Below, one piece after another: positions 5,959 to 12,899 of a stretch of DNA of 12,899 bases. This DNA comes from Spirochaetia bacterium (GTDB taxonomy: Bacteria > Spirochaetota > Spirochaetia > DTKZ01). The first letter of the stretch is position 1. Every line of letters begins with the position of its first letter. The position numbers and the translations under genes were made by a program. Where the stretch lies: assembly GCA_031270615.1 (NCBI GenBank), contig JAISXE010000398.1, positions 1 through 12,899 of the forward strand, written 5' to 3'. The notes beneath the pieces were generated by a model that was not told the origin of the DNA, searched no databases, and saw only the letters and a program-made list of their open reading frames with translations.

Positions 5959-8900
5959 TCACTTGGGGCTGTCCCTGTCCCCTGTCCTCTGTCCCGGCAC
6001 GATGGCGCGGATGGATTCGTTGTACATGGCGTAGGCGTGGATTGCCGGAAGGAAAAAGCTGCCCGCGTAGGCTTTGTTGACGCGGAACGTGAAGGTTTTC
6101 TCGCGCCCGGCGGGAAGGTCGAAGTAGCTCATGATTTTGTCGTCGCGTATGTCCTGGTATTTGTAGTCCTTGGGGCGCGGGGAGGAATCGTCCCCCAGCC
6201 GGGTGTTGAGGATTTCCAGGGACGCGGGCAGGGCGTGGACAAGGGCGATTTCCTTTACTTCGGTGCCGTAGGTGTTGCGAACCCGCACTTCGATGCCCAT
6301 GTCCCCGCCGGGGGGGATCTCCCCTGGGCCCTTCAGTTTATTGCCTTCGGCGTCGCGGTAGGTGACTTCAATCGCAAGGCCTTCGGCCAGCGCGGGTTCG
6401 GCGCCTTCCTCCGGCAGGCCAGTGGCCCAGATCCGCGCGTAGGTGAAGGCCCCGCCTCGGTTGCGCAGGGCGAGCTTCGCCTGGGTGCCGGATACGGGGA
6501 GCGGGACCTTCGTCATGGGCGTGTCGTAACTGAGCGTCTTCTGCGCGCCGTCAAGCGCGTAGTCGACGGTGATGGGCAGGGCCTCTTGGGAGGCCTGCAA
6601 AAAGGGAAGTACCGCTATCAGGGCGTAGGCCGTTTCCTGCGTGGAAAGCCAGTCCTCCGAGGAAAGCCTCCCCGCGATGCTTTCAACAAGCTCCTTGGCC
6701 CTGGGGTCGCCGCCGATGAGGGCCAGGGCTTCCAGCATCATGGCCGTGTCCCGGAAGCCGGAGCCGAAGTTCCCGGACATTTCCCGGTACTCGTTTACGC
6801 TTAGGGACGCGTCCCTGGCCAGGGAGCGGGCCGCCTCGCGCTGCCCCGCGTACCAGTAGGCCGCGGCGAGCCGCCACAGCACCACGGGCGGGTTGTCCTT
6901 CCGCTCGCGCAGGCGGTTCATGGACCCGATGTCGGCCTCGCCCGCGAGGGCGAGGGTGTAGAGGCGGTAGGCCTGGTCCAGAAGCTGCTCGAAGGAACTG
7001 CCGGCCCAGGCGGCTGCCTGGCGCTTCTGGTAGTCCGCCCAGTTTTTCAGCAGGGCCTCCGGCACGGCGTAGCCCGCCTGCCTGGCTGCCGCCAGGAAGT
7101 GTCCCGCGTAGTTGGTCCCCCAGCTTGAGACTTCCGCGCTTCCGCGCCAGTAGGAGAGGCCGCCTGAGTAGTTCTGGAAACCCGCGAGCCTTTCAATGCC
7201 CGCGGCGACATTGGAGCGTATGCGGGCAAGCTCCTCCGCCTGGAGGGGGAGGGCCTTGTCCAGGTAGAGCTGGGGGAACACCGCGCTCGTGGTCTGCTCC
7301 ACGCAGCCGTGGGGGTACTGCACAAGGAACTGCAGCCGCTTTTCCAGGCCCAGGGGCGGTATGCGGGAAAGCTCCAGCACCGCGGTGTTTGTCCCCGCCA
7401 TGCCAGGAAGGTCCAGCGTCCCCTCCCATGTCCCGTTCGCGTCCAACAGTTGGGTGAAGGCACGGGAAACGGGCAGCGCGGTGGAGCGCACCTCCAGCTC
7501 TGTCGTGTGGACCGCGTTTTTCAGGCCCGGGGAGGACGCGGTAATCGTGAATTTCGCCGGCCCCGGGGTTTTTCCGGCTTTGACCTTGAAGCTCGCCACC
7601 CTGTCGCCGGCCTTGTCGAAGCTTACATCGGCAAAAGCCTCCGAGGCCAGGGAAACGCTGCCTTCGGCTTTCATGCCCACGCGCACGGTCCTGCGGCCTT
7701 CGGCGTAGGAGAAGACGCTTACGGGTATCACCGCCTCGTCCTCAGGGGAAAGGGTGCGGGGAATCGTTCCCAGCGCCATAAGGTCGCTCTTCACCTGGAC
7801 GGACTGCTCCGCCACCCCGAAGGCGCGGCCAGCAGGGGATCCCGCGCCCTGCGGCAGGGCAGGGGATCCGGCCACAACCATGACGCGCACGGCGCCCACA
7901 TACTCCGGCATTTCAAAAACCTCGCTGCGGCTTTCGCCTGCCCCAAGCCGGTAGGGGCCGAAGGAGAACACCACGGGCTTGAAGCGCTGCGTCTGCTTGG
8001 CAGCCGCGTCCAATTCCCCGTCACCCCCCCCGATGGCCAGGAGGGTTTCGAGCCTGCCCGAATACGCGCCGATGACATCGGAATACATGTCCCAATACTT
8101 CATGAAGGAGGCTTCCTTGCGGTAGAAAACGCCGCGCGGGTCGGGCATGGAGTAGCGCGTCAGGCCCAAAAGACCCTCGTCCACCACCACGGCCGTGTAG
8201 GTCATCGGCTTTCCCGATGCTTCTTTTACGGTAAAGGAAGCCCTGGCGGACGGCTGCCAGGAAGCGGGCGCCGTGATCTGCGGCGCCAGGTGCGTGGCAG
8301 GATCGTCGATGACGACAGGAACAATGCCGTACAGCCGGATGGGAAGGTCGTTTGCCGTCTGCAAATGCCGCTGCAAAAGCGTGACATGCACATAGACGTT
8401 GGGACTCATGTCCGCGCCGGCGCTGAAACGGTACTCGGTCGTGGGTTCGCCGCAGGCAATCCATTCCTGGCGGATGATCTCGCCGCCTTTTTCAACCACG
8501 GCCAGGGCCGCGGCGGCCTTGTTGGAGGGAAAACTCACGGTAACGGCGTCCCCCGGCGCGTAGGAAGCCTTGTCCGTGGCAAGCGTCAGCATGGAGGAGG
8601 AACCCTGCCCTCCCCCCCGCGAGCGCCCGGCCCAGCCCGGCCAGTCGATATACACAACCTGCGCCGCGCAGTGGCCGCCTTTGCGGTCGCGCGCCAAAAC
8701 GACGTAACGCCCCCAGTCGGGGTACTTTACCTGGAACTTCCATGAGGCCTTGCCGTCCACCGCGCTTGCACTGCCCTTCATAATAGGCTCGCGCGACATG
8801 GACGAGGCAAAAGAAGCCGCCTCCTCCGCGCCCTTTTCCCACCACCAGCGCCAGGACAGCTTGTACAGCCCGAACTCAAGCTCCACATTGCCAGGAACGG

Positions 8901-11520
8901 GCTTCCCCTCCGGGTCCAGAAGGACAATAGAGGCGCTATGCTCCGTGTCCGTGAGCAGCATGTTCCGCGCCGCGTCCCCCTTGGGAAGCCTCAGGCCCAC
9001 ATAGCGGCTGTAAGGGGAAAAATCCAGGGAAACCTGCTCGGAGGAAAAAACGCCGGAAGGCTCAAAAACCCGCGTCAGAAACCGCGCCGTCAGCTTGCCA
9101 GGAACGGCGCTGCCCGCGTTCAGCTCCACAGTAAACGAGGCCCGCGATTTGTCATCCAGCTCGCCGGAAAAAACCGTCTCCCGTTCCTGCGAAACCGAGC
9201 GGGAAGGATCGCGGAAGCTGTAATCGCTGTACGAGGGGAAACTCGTCGTTTTGTCGGCAAACATAAGCGAGACATCGGCCTTCAGCCCCGGGGCTGGCGC
9301 GCCGTGCAGCCAGGCGGATTCGAGGGTCATCGGTATCCGCGAGCTGTCCAGGAAGGCCCTGCCGCCGGCCGACAGGTCTATTTTAAGCCTGTTCGGCATG
9401 ATGGTTTCGATCTTCAAATACTTGCTGAAGCTGCTGCCGCCCACGCGCACGCGGGCCGTCCAGTCGCCCGTCGGCGCGTCAGGGCGGGTGGATGCCGCGA
9501 TGGAATAAAAACCGTCAGTCCCCCCCGCAAGCCTCCTGCTTTCGACAATGCGCCCCTGGGGGTCTTCCAGCTCGAAACCCACAGGATGGTTTTCCGGCAG
9601 CTTCCCCTGCGTGTCCCACATAAGGAAGCTCAAGTGGATCGCGTCGCCGGGCCGCCACACGCCGCGCTCGCCGTAAATAAAACCCTTCACGCCGGAAACG
9701 GGCTTGTCGCCCGAAACATCGAAGTGGCTGGACGCGAGGGCTGTGCCGTCGCGCAGCACAAGAAAGGCGCGGCCCGCGTCTGACTTGGCCAAAAGAAAAG
9801 AAGGCGTCCCCTTTGGCCTCAGAATCGCCATGCCGTTCTCGCCGGTTGTAAGGCTTTCCAGAACCCTGCCGGGATAGTTCACAAACTCAAGCTCCACGCC
9901 CGCCGCAGGCGCAGCCGTGCGCAGGTCGGTCGCCACCACAAGAAATTCCCCGGAGGAGGACTTCTTCGCCATAAGCCCCAAATCGGAAATAAGCACGTTC
10001 CGCCCTATGGTTATCGAGTGGTTGTAATAATCCAAATAGAAAGCCGGATGCTCCGGGTCCCTGCGGTTGCGGTACCAGTCGTCATTCCATTTCTTGTTCT
10101 CGTAATAATCCCAGTTCGACCCCTCCACATCCAACTCCCCGTCATTGCCCAGGGCGGGAAAGTCGTCGCCGGGAAACTCCAGCGCGGCGAATTCAGGGTG
10201 CGGGGTGGGGGACTCGTAGCGCACATGGCGCTTGCGGAAACTGACACGCAGCCGGAACATGCTGTCCGGGTATTTGCGGCCAAGCTCCGACAAGTCAAGG
10301 CCCCGGCGCAGCCAGACGTTTTTGCCATTCCCGTCCCAGGAAAAATCAAAAGCCTTTGTCCAGACAGGCTCTCCCACCCGGTTCAGCTCCCTCGCGCCCG
10401 ACAGGCTGTTCGCCTGGCTGTTTGCCTGGAGGAACTGCAGCATATTGTCGCCGTAAATACGGAAAGCCTCCACAATAAGGCCCGAAACATTCAAAGTTTC
10501 CACAACCAGCGTGGCGCCCTGCGTGCCGGGCAGGATAGCCGCCGAACCCGTAAAACGCACTTCGGGCAGCTCCCATTTTTCGGAAACGACAAACTCCACC
10601 GGCCGCGCGAGCTTCCTGCCCTGGGCGTCCTCAAGATCCCTCACGGACAGAAGCGCCCCGGACAAAACAGCCCCGTTGCCGAAAACCCTCGCCACATTGC
10701 CCTCCACCGAATAGCGGATACCCGTATCCCCGCCCAGGGACACAAAACCCCGCAGATCCTGGTTCGCCTTCAAAGGCGCGGAAAAGACAATCTCGAAAGT
10801 GTTTTTTTCCACCCGGCGCACATCAAGCGCCTCAAAAACCCCGCTATCTGGAATACGAAAAACGCGCTCCCCCTTTTCCTTCGCGCCAAGAACTGCCCCG
10901 TCCCAGCTTACCACCACATCGCGGGCCTCTTTCTCCTGCCGCAGGGGCGCGAAGGCAAAATGGAAAACCCCCTCGCCCTCGGTCCAGCGCGCCCTGCCCA
11001 AGTCCGAGCGGAAAAGCTCCTCAAGCGCGGCTATCTTCGTGCCCTTCTCGACCACGGCGCTCCCCGAAATGCGCACCTTCCCCTCAAGGTCTATCCCCAG
11101 CGGGTCAAAACTCAGCTCAAGCGGCGGGGGAAGGGTCGTGAACCGAAACGAAAATTTCGGAAACAAAGCCTGCGCCCCGTCACGGGGGGACAGCAGCGAG
11201 GGGTCCAGCGTGGCGGTATAGGCGGTTTCCGCCTCAAGCGGCCGCGAAGGCGTGAAAACCAGGGTCCACTCGTTCTCCCAGCCCAAATCGCCCTCCGCCT
11301 CCGGCGTCAAACGAAAAGCCCCCGCCGGGACAGCCGCGCCCGTGTCGTAGCCGCCCGTGAAAACCACCTTCAGCGCTTCCGTCCGGGGCAGTATCCCGCC
11401 CGTGAAAGCCGCCACCAGTTTCGGGTCCGGCCCGGGAAGCCCGTCCTCCCGCGAACACGAAAACCCCGCCAGCACGCAAACAGCCGCCAGCACAAAAATC
11501 CTCCCCCACCGTTTTGCCAT
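5959..11520 (-). CDS. yfhM: Bacterial alpha-2-macroglobulin lipoprotein with thioester (1853 aa)
   Basis: A protease-trapping protein of the bacterial alpha-2-macroglobulin family: a protease cutting its bait region springs a thioester that covalently captures it, protecting the periplasm. A signal peptide ending VLAGFSC puts the lipidated Cys at 22; the lipobox is loose (G-F-S-C), as spirochaetes allow. Beta-sandwich MG domains fill the N-terminal half, with the conserved YGERGVWRPGD near 613. A bait-region domain (DKASYAPGDAV) lies near 985-1020, and the A2M domain (FGPYRLGAGESRSEVFEMPE) near 1185-1205. The thioester site GCVEQ has Cys1406 in a helical domain that includes GGLSYWRG, and a C-terminal receptor-like domain ends in HAYAMYNESIRAIVPGQ. 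It is about 200 residues longer than E. coli YfhM, with the excess before the thioester. AAGGGGG five bases before the ATG supports the start. pbpC follows on the same strand. Confidence 0.96.
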   Translation of the reverse strand: MAKRWGRIFVLAAVCVLAGFSCSREDGLPGPDPKLVAAFTGGILPRTEALKVVFTGGYDTGAAVPAGAFRLTPEAEGDLGWENEWTLVFTPSRPLEAETAYTATLDPSLLSPRDGAQALFPKFSFRFTTLPPPLELSFDPLGIDLEGKVRISGSAVVEKGTKIAALEELFRSDLGRARWTEGEGVFHFAFAPLRQEKEARDVVVSWDGAVLGAKEKGERVFRIPDSGVFEALDVRRVEKNTFEIVFSAPLKANQDLRGFVSLGGDTGIRYSVEGNVARVFGNGAVLSGALLSVRDLEDAQGRKLARPVEFVVSEKWELPEVRFTGSAAILPGTQGATLVVETLNVSGLIVEAFRIYGDNMLQFLQANSQANSLSGARELNRVGEPVWTKAFDFSWDGNGKNVWLRRGLDLSELGRKYPDSMFRLRVSFRKRHVRYESPTPHPEFAALEFPGDDFPALGNDGELDVEGSNWDYYENKKWNDDWYRNRRDPEHPAFYLDYYNHSITIGRNVLISDLGLMAKKSSSGEFLVVATDLRTAAPAAGVELEFVNYPGRVLESLTTGENGMAILRPKGTPSFLLAKSDAGRAFLVLRDGTALASSHFDVSGDKPVSGVKGFIYGERGVWRPGDAIHLSFLMWDTQGKLPENHPVGFELEDPQGRIVESRRLAGGTDGFYSIAASTRPDAPTGDWTARVRVGGSSFSKYLKIETIMPNRLKIDLSAGGRAFLDSSRIPMTLESAWLHGAPAPGLKADVSLMFADKTTSFPSYSDYSFRDPSRSVSQERETVFSGELDDKSRASFTVELNAGSAVPGKLTARFLTRVFEPSGVFSSEQVSLDFSPYSRYVGLRLPKGDAARNMLLTDTEHSASIVLLDPEGKPVPGNVELEFGLYKLSWRWWWEKGAEEAASFASSMSREPIMKGSASAVDGKASWKFQVKYPDWGRYVVLARDRKGGHCAAQVVYIDWPGWAGRSRGGGQGSSSMLTLATDKASYAPGDAVTVSFPSNKAAAALAVVEKGGEIIRQEWIACGEPTTEYRFSAGADMSPNVYVHVTLLQRHLQTANDLPIRLYGIVPVVIDDPATHLAPQITAPASWQPSARASFTVKEASGKPMTYTAVVVDEGLLGLTRYSMPDPRGVFYRKEASFMKYWDMYSDVIGAYSGRLETLLAIGGGDGELDAAAKQTQRFKPVVFSFGPYRLGAGESRSEVFEMPEYVGAVRVMVVAGSPALPQGAGSPAGRAFGVAEQSVQVKSDLMALGTIPRTLSPEDEAVIPVSVFSYAEGRRTVRVGMKAEGSVSLASEAFADVSFDKAGDRVASFKVKAGKTPGPAKFTITASSPGLKNAVHTTELEVRSTALPVSRAFTQLLDANGTWEGTLDLPGMAGTNTAVLELSRIPPLGLEKRLQFLVQYPHGCVEQTTSAVFPQLYLDKALPLQAEELARIRSNVAAGIERLAGFQNYSGGLSYWRGSAEVSSWGTNYAGHFLAAARQAGYAVPEALLKNWADYQKRQAAAWAGSSFEQLLDQAYRLYTLALAGEADIGSMNRLRERKDNPPVVLWRLAAAYWYAGQREAARSLARDASLSVNEYREMSGNFGSGFRDTAMMLEALALIGGDPRAKELVESIAGRLSSEDWLSTQETAYALIAVLPFLQASQEALPITVDYALDGAQKTLSYDTPMTKVPLPVSGTQAKLALRNRGGAFTYARIWATGLPEEGAEPALAEGLAIEVTYRDAEGNKLKGPGEIPPGGDMGIEVRVRNTYGTEVKEIALVHALPASLEILNTRLGDDSSPRPKDYKYQDIRDDKIMSYFDLPAGREKTFTFRVNKAYAGSFFLPAIHAYAMYNESIRAIVPGQRTGDRDSPK

Positions 11521-11607
11521 ATCATCCCCCTTCTTAGCCTTGTTCTTTATTTGCCACTGGCCCGCGGAAATCTACCGCTGGCCACACAGAAATTTGCCAC
11601 TGACCAC

Positions 11608-11769
11608 CACTGTCAACAAGTTAAGGCATAGGTCAGCCCGTGGGGCGCAAGGGATTGCAGCGGAAATCCTTTTTGCCGCCCGGCGGCAAAAAGATTGAAG
11701 CGAAAAGCCCGGTTTTTGGCGCTCCAGCGCCAAAAATGCGCACACCTCTTTCTTAACTTGTTGACAGTG
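11608..11769. mobile_element. 162-bp element bounded by 18-bp perfect inverted repeats (copy B)
   Basis: CACTGTCAACAAGTTAAG (11608-11625) is the exact reverse complement of CTTAACTTGTTGACAGTG (11752-11769). The interior carries the Flavo-1-like hairpin array at 11634-11738. No coding potential or transposase is seen. Copy A near 5894-5912 keeps the same right end, which supports a discrete repeat boundary. Each end carries an outward-facing TTGACA. Whether it moves by a transposase in trans or is a structured RNA gene with a long closing stem cannot be decided here. Confidence 0.6.
11634..11738 (+). ncRNA. Flavo-1-like structured RNA element
   Basis: Successive hairpins: GGATT/AATCC (11652-11656, 11665-11669); TTTTTGCCGCC with GGCGGCAAAAA (11670-11680, 11682-11692, one-base centre); then GATTGAAGCGAAAAGCCCGG (11693-11712); then TTTTTGGCGC-TCCA-GCGCCAAAAA (11713-11736). 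GGGC (11643-11646) can pair with GCCC (11707-11710) as a closing stem. From memory, the order GGGATTGcAGCGGAAATCC, U5/A5-flanked hairpin, AAGCCCGG matches the Flavo-1 motif, which is known from Flavobacteria, other Bacteroidota and Spirochaetota and has no known function. Copies A and C change the stem bases on both sides, keeping pairing. A covariance search is needed to confirm the name. Confidence 0.5.
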
Positions 11770-11776
11770 CTGACCA

Positions 11777-11804
11777 CACGGAAAACACGGAAAACACGGA
11801 AAAA
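11777..11804 (+). repeat. Three-unit 9-bp tandem repeat (CACGGAAAA)
   Basis: CACGGAAAA is repeated three times in a row with one extra A at the end. It directly follows the right arm of the bounded element and belongs to the same class of ACACGGA strings as the 18-mer repeats at 1063 and 11859. Confidence 0.7.
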
Positions 11805-11858
11805 CACGCGCCGAAAACCATGCTTTTTGATCGGAATTCCTGGCTCCTGCCGGCATTC

Positions 11859-11876
11859 GTCCGTGCCGTCCGTGGT
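11859..11876 (-). repeat. ACCACGGACGGCACGGAC repeat, copy 2
   Basis: On the minus strand this matches 1063-1080 at 17 of 18 positions. It lies 12 bp past the dinB stop codon. Confidence 0.6.
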
Positions 11877-11888
11877 ACTTTCCCGCGC

Positions 11889-12422
11889 CTACGCCTTTGG
11901 CGCCAGCCCGACATCAATACCGGAAAAATCGTGCTCCACTTTCAACTCGTCAAGAATCTGGGAAATCTGCCCCTGGTGGTGCACCGTGTGCATCACAAGC
12001 TGGTTGAACAAGAAAAAAAGCGGCACCGCGCCCGGCCTCCCGCCGTACCACGGAAGCTTCACCTTCAGGGCCAGCTCCCCCTCCTCCAGCGCCCTCGCGA
12101 ACCTCACCGTGGCCGCGTCCGCCGAAGCAAAACTCTCCGCAATGGACTTAAACATCGCATCGTCCAGCCGCTTCTCTGGAATCCCCGCATTGACAACCTT
12201 CAAAGCCCTCAGCGCCTTTGAATCCGCGCCCAGCGCCGACCTAAAAAGATTCTGAAACAGCAGCGTGCCACCCAGAATATGCTTCAGCAGCCCCGACAGG
12301 CTCTTGTAATAACTCCCCCGATCCCTCTCCCTCTCAGCCTCCTTCAGCCTCCCCACAAACCCCAAAACCGCCGCGTTCGTCTTTTCCAAATGCCGCGCGT
12401 ACATAACCAAAAGTTTTTTCAT
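11889..12422 (-). CDS. DinB/YfiT-type four-helix metal-binding protein (177 aa)
   Basis: A small cytoplasmic protein of the DinB superfamily, four-helix bundles with a metal held by three histidines. The likely ligands are His48 (GLLKHILGG) and the pair His145/His149 in MHTVHHQGQISQIL, the family's hallmark near the last helix. Length and all-helical character fit. The start at MKKLLVMYARHLEK is chosen because AAGGAG lies six bases upstream (12429-12434) and a good promoter lies just beyond. The frame stays open for more than 400 bp further upstream, but that part encodes low-complexity repeat-derived peptide lying upstream of the promoter. The biochemical role is unknown; characterised relatives include bacillithiol- or mycothiol-linked transferases, and the family name comes from a DNA-damage-inducible Bacillus gene. 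It is unrelated to polymerase IV, also called DinB. It appears to be a single-gene unit. Confidence 0.85.
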   Translation of the reverse strand: MKKLLVMYARHLEKTNAAVLGFVGRLKEAERERDRGSYYKSLSGLLKHILGGTLLFQNLFRSALGADSKALRALKVVNAGIPEKRLDDAMFKSIAESFASADAATVRFARALEEGELALKVKLPWYGGRPGAVPLFFLFNQLVMHTVHHQGQISQILDELKVEHDFSGIDVGLAPKA

Positions 12423-12443
12423 TCCCGTCTCCTTTTTTAGGAA

Positions 12444-12472
12444 AGTATACCAGATCGCGCGATGGTTGTCAG
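12444..12472 (-). promoter_or_regulatory. Sigma70-type promoter of the DinB-family gene
   Basis: On the minus strand CTGACA (12467-12472) and TATACT (12444-12449) are separated by exactly 17 bp, five of six matches to consensus in each box. The -10 box is about 20 bases before the start codon, leaving a very short leader with AAGGAG. The spacer contains the perfect palindrome ATCGCGCGAT (12454-12463), which could be a repressor site. Confidence 0.65.
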
Positions 12473-12540
12473 TAGGCCCGCAGCCCAAAAGCAGCAGCGG
12501 CAGGGGAAGCGGGAGTGGTGTGTGCGGGGCGTGAAGTGTC

Positions 12541-12656
12541 AGAAAAAGAATTTGGGCGCATTTTTTGCGGCCCAGGGGCCGCAAAAAACCGGGCTTTCCG
12601 GGGGTTCCGCCCCGCCTGCGGCGTGGCCGCTTCGCGCCCCTCCAATCCCTTGCGCA
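12541..12656 (-). repeat. Interspersed hairpin repeat, copy C (minus orientation, diverged)
   Basis: On the minus strand it reads GCGCAAGGGATTGGAG (shared with copy B's GCGCAAGGGATTGCAG), a GC-rich middle, GGAAAGCCCGG, then a 12-bp hairpin TTTTTTGCGGCC-(CCTG)-GGCCGCAAAAAA (12561-12588) and ATGCGC. The stem bases differ from copies A and B on both arms. The 18-bp end sequence is not recognisable. The orientation is opposite to A and B. Confidence 0.6.
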
Positions 12657-12668
12657 TAATTGCCCGCA

Positions 12669-12693
12669 GGGGAACCGCCTTTGGCGCTTCCCC
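12669..12693. repeat. 25-base near-perfect hairpin
   Basis: GGGGAACCGCC (12669-12679) pairs with GGCGCTTCCCC (12683-12693) at 10 of 11 positions around a TTT loop. It lies between repeat copy C and the 13-bp inverted repeat pair. There is no U-tract on either side. Confidence 0.6.
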
Positions 12694-12694
12694 C

Positions 12695-12787
12695 CAAAAT
12701 GTTGCGCTCTGGGGCTGCAAGCATGTTCCGCGTTGCGGGAGGCGTTTTGTTTGCAAGCGTCTTTTGGTGGCAAGGCGCAACATTTTG
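12695..12787. repeat. 13-bp perfect inverted repeats around a 67-bp core
   Basis: CAAAATGTTGCGC (12695-12707) and GCGCAACATTTTG (12775-12787) enclose 67 bp that contains the small stem CCGC/GCGG (12728-12731, 12735-12738). At 93 bp this could be a small non-autonomous element, a structured RNA, or a site for a DNA-binding protein. The family is unknown to me. Confidence 0.5.
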
Positions 12788-12852
12788 CCTCATGCTGCCC
12801 GCGTAAATGGCACTTGTAATCGTGGTGGCCGCGGCCGGCGGGGATAAAGACG

Positions 12853-12873
12853 CGCATTTGCCCTGCAAATGCG
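12853..12873. repeat. Perfect 9-bp hairpin near the right edge
   Basis: CGCATTTGC (12853-12861) and GCAAATGCG (12865-12873) pair around a 3-base loop. There is no U-tract. It closes the run of palindromes at the right of the window. Confidence 0.5.
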
Positions 12874-12899
12874 GTGGCGGCATACCCCGCGATTTTGCT

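Larger units (their letters stand above)
11521..11888. other. Intergenic region between dinB and the macroglobulin gene, filled with repeats
   Basis: This 368-bp gap holds imperfect direct repeats (TTTGCCACTG at 11550-11559 and 11594-11603), the bounded element at 11608-11769, a 9-bp tandem repeat (11777-11804) and the second CCACGGAC repeat (11859-11876). Any promoter for the macroglobulin gene should be here. No convincing -35/-10 pair is seen apart from a TTGACA contributed by the end of the bounded element. I see no gene. Confidence 0.65.
12473..12899. other. Gene-free, palindrome-dense right flank
   Basis: No gene is supported in these 427 bp. They hold repeat copy C (12541-12656), a 25-base hairpin (12669-12693), a 13-bp inverted repeat pair (12695-12787), the palindrome GGCCGCGGCC (12827-12836) and a 9-bp hairpin (12853-12873). 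Long frames are open on both strands because stop codons are rare in this base composition. A plus-strand frame starting ATG at 12807 (MALVIVVAAAGGDKDA...) runs off the right edge but has no ribosome site. Confidence 0.6.

Noticed and set aside
10018..11631. A 537-codon open frame on the plus strand opposite the macroglobulin gene
   Set aside because: Antisense shadow in GC-rich DNA; it also runs through the intergenic repeats, which a real gene would not.
12695..12787. Integron attC site (GTTGCGC / GCGCAAC arms)
   Set aside because: In an attC the AAC box must come first and the GTT box last; here the order is reversed and neither box fits RYYYAAC/GTTRRRY.
12423..12857. N-terminal extension of the DinB-family protein by about 145 codons
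   Set aside because: It crosses repeat copy C and the promoter, has no ribosome site, and the family length fits the 177-aa form.
1..12899. CRISPR array, tRNA or rRNA gene, toxin-antitoxin or other defence cassette
   Set aside because: No regularly spaced direct repeats, no recognised RNA gene and no effector or transposase motif was seen in either strand.

Overview
The window is GC-rich bacterial DNA, and every gene I can support is on the minus strand. The best guess for the source is a spirochaete of the Treponema type. Three things point there: a loosely spirochaetal lipobox on the macroglobulin, a TRAP-type binding lipoprotein, and intergenic repeats that resemble the Flavo-1 RNA motif, reported from Flavobacteria, other Bacteroidota and Spirochaetota. 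This assignment is an inference; no rRNA or other marker gene is present.

Read in the direction of transcription (right to left), the layout is as follows. (1) At 12473-12899 there is a gene-free stretch full of palindromes, including one degenerate copy of the interspersed repeat. (2) A clear sigma70-type promoter at 12444-12472 drives a 177-aa DinB-family protein (11889-12422). (3) At 11521-11888 an intergenic region holds a 162-bp element bounded by 18-bp perfect inverted repeats, with a Flavo-1-like hairpin array inside. (4) Next is a very large thioester-containing alpha-2-macroglobulin lipoprotein (5959-11520), followed by penicillin-binding protein 1C (3378-5885). This is the same pair as yfhM-pbpC in enterobacteria: the macroglobulin is thought to trap proteases that have breached the outer membrane, and PBP1C to make or repair peptidoglycan at such sites. 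(5) Two TIM-barrel sugar isomerase/epimerase genes follow closely (2513-3331 and 1544-2497), with gaps of 46 and 15 bp, and may be read through from pbpC. (6) A 596-bp intergenic region (948-1543) contains a MITE-like 187-bp element. (7) Last is the 5' 947 bases of a dctP-type TRAP transporter binding lipoprotein that runs off the left edge.

The genes themselves are ordinary. The unusual part is the amount and placement of palindromic repeat DNA. One repeat copy overlaps the start of pbpC, so that gene's start codon is uncertain. A chain of palindromes sits in frame inside the transpeptidase domain of pbpC. The bounded element upstream of the macroglobulin carries an outward-facing TTGACA in each end. 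I saw no CRISPR array, tRNA, rRNA, transposase or defence cassette.
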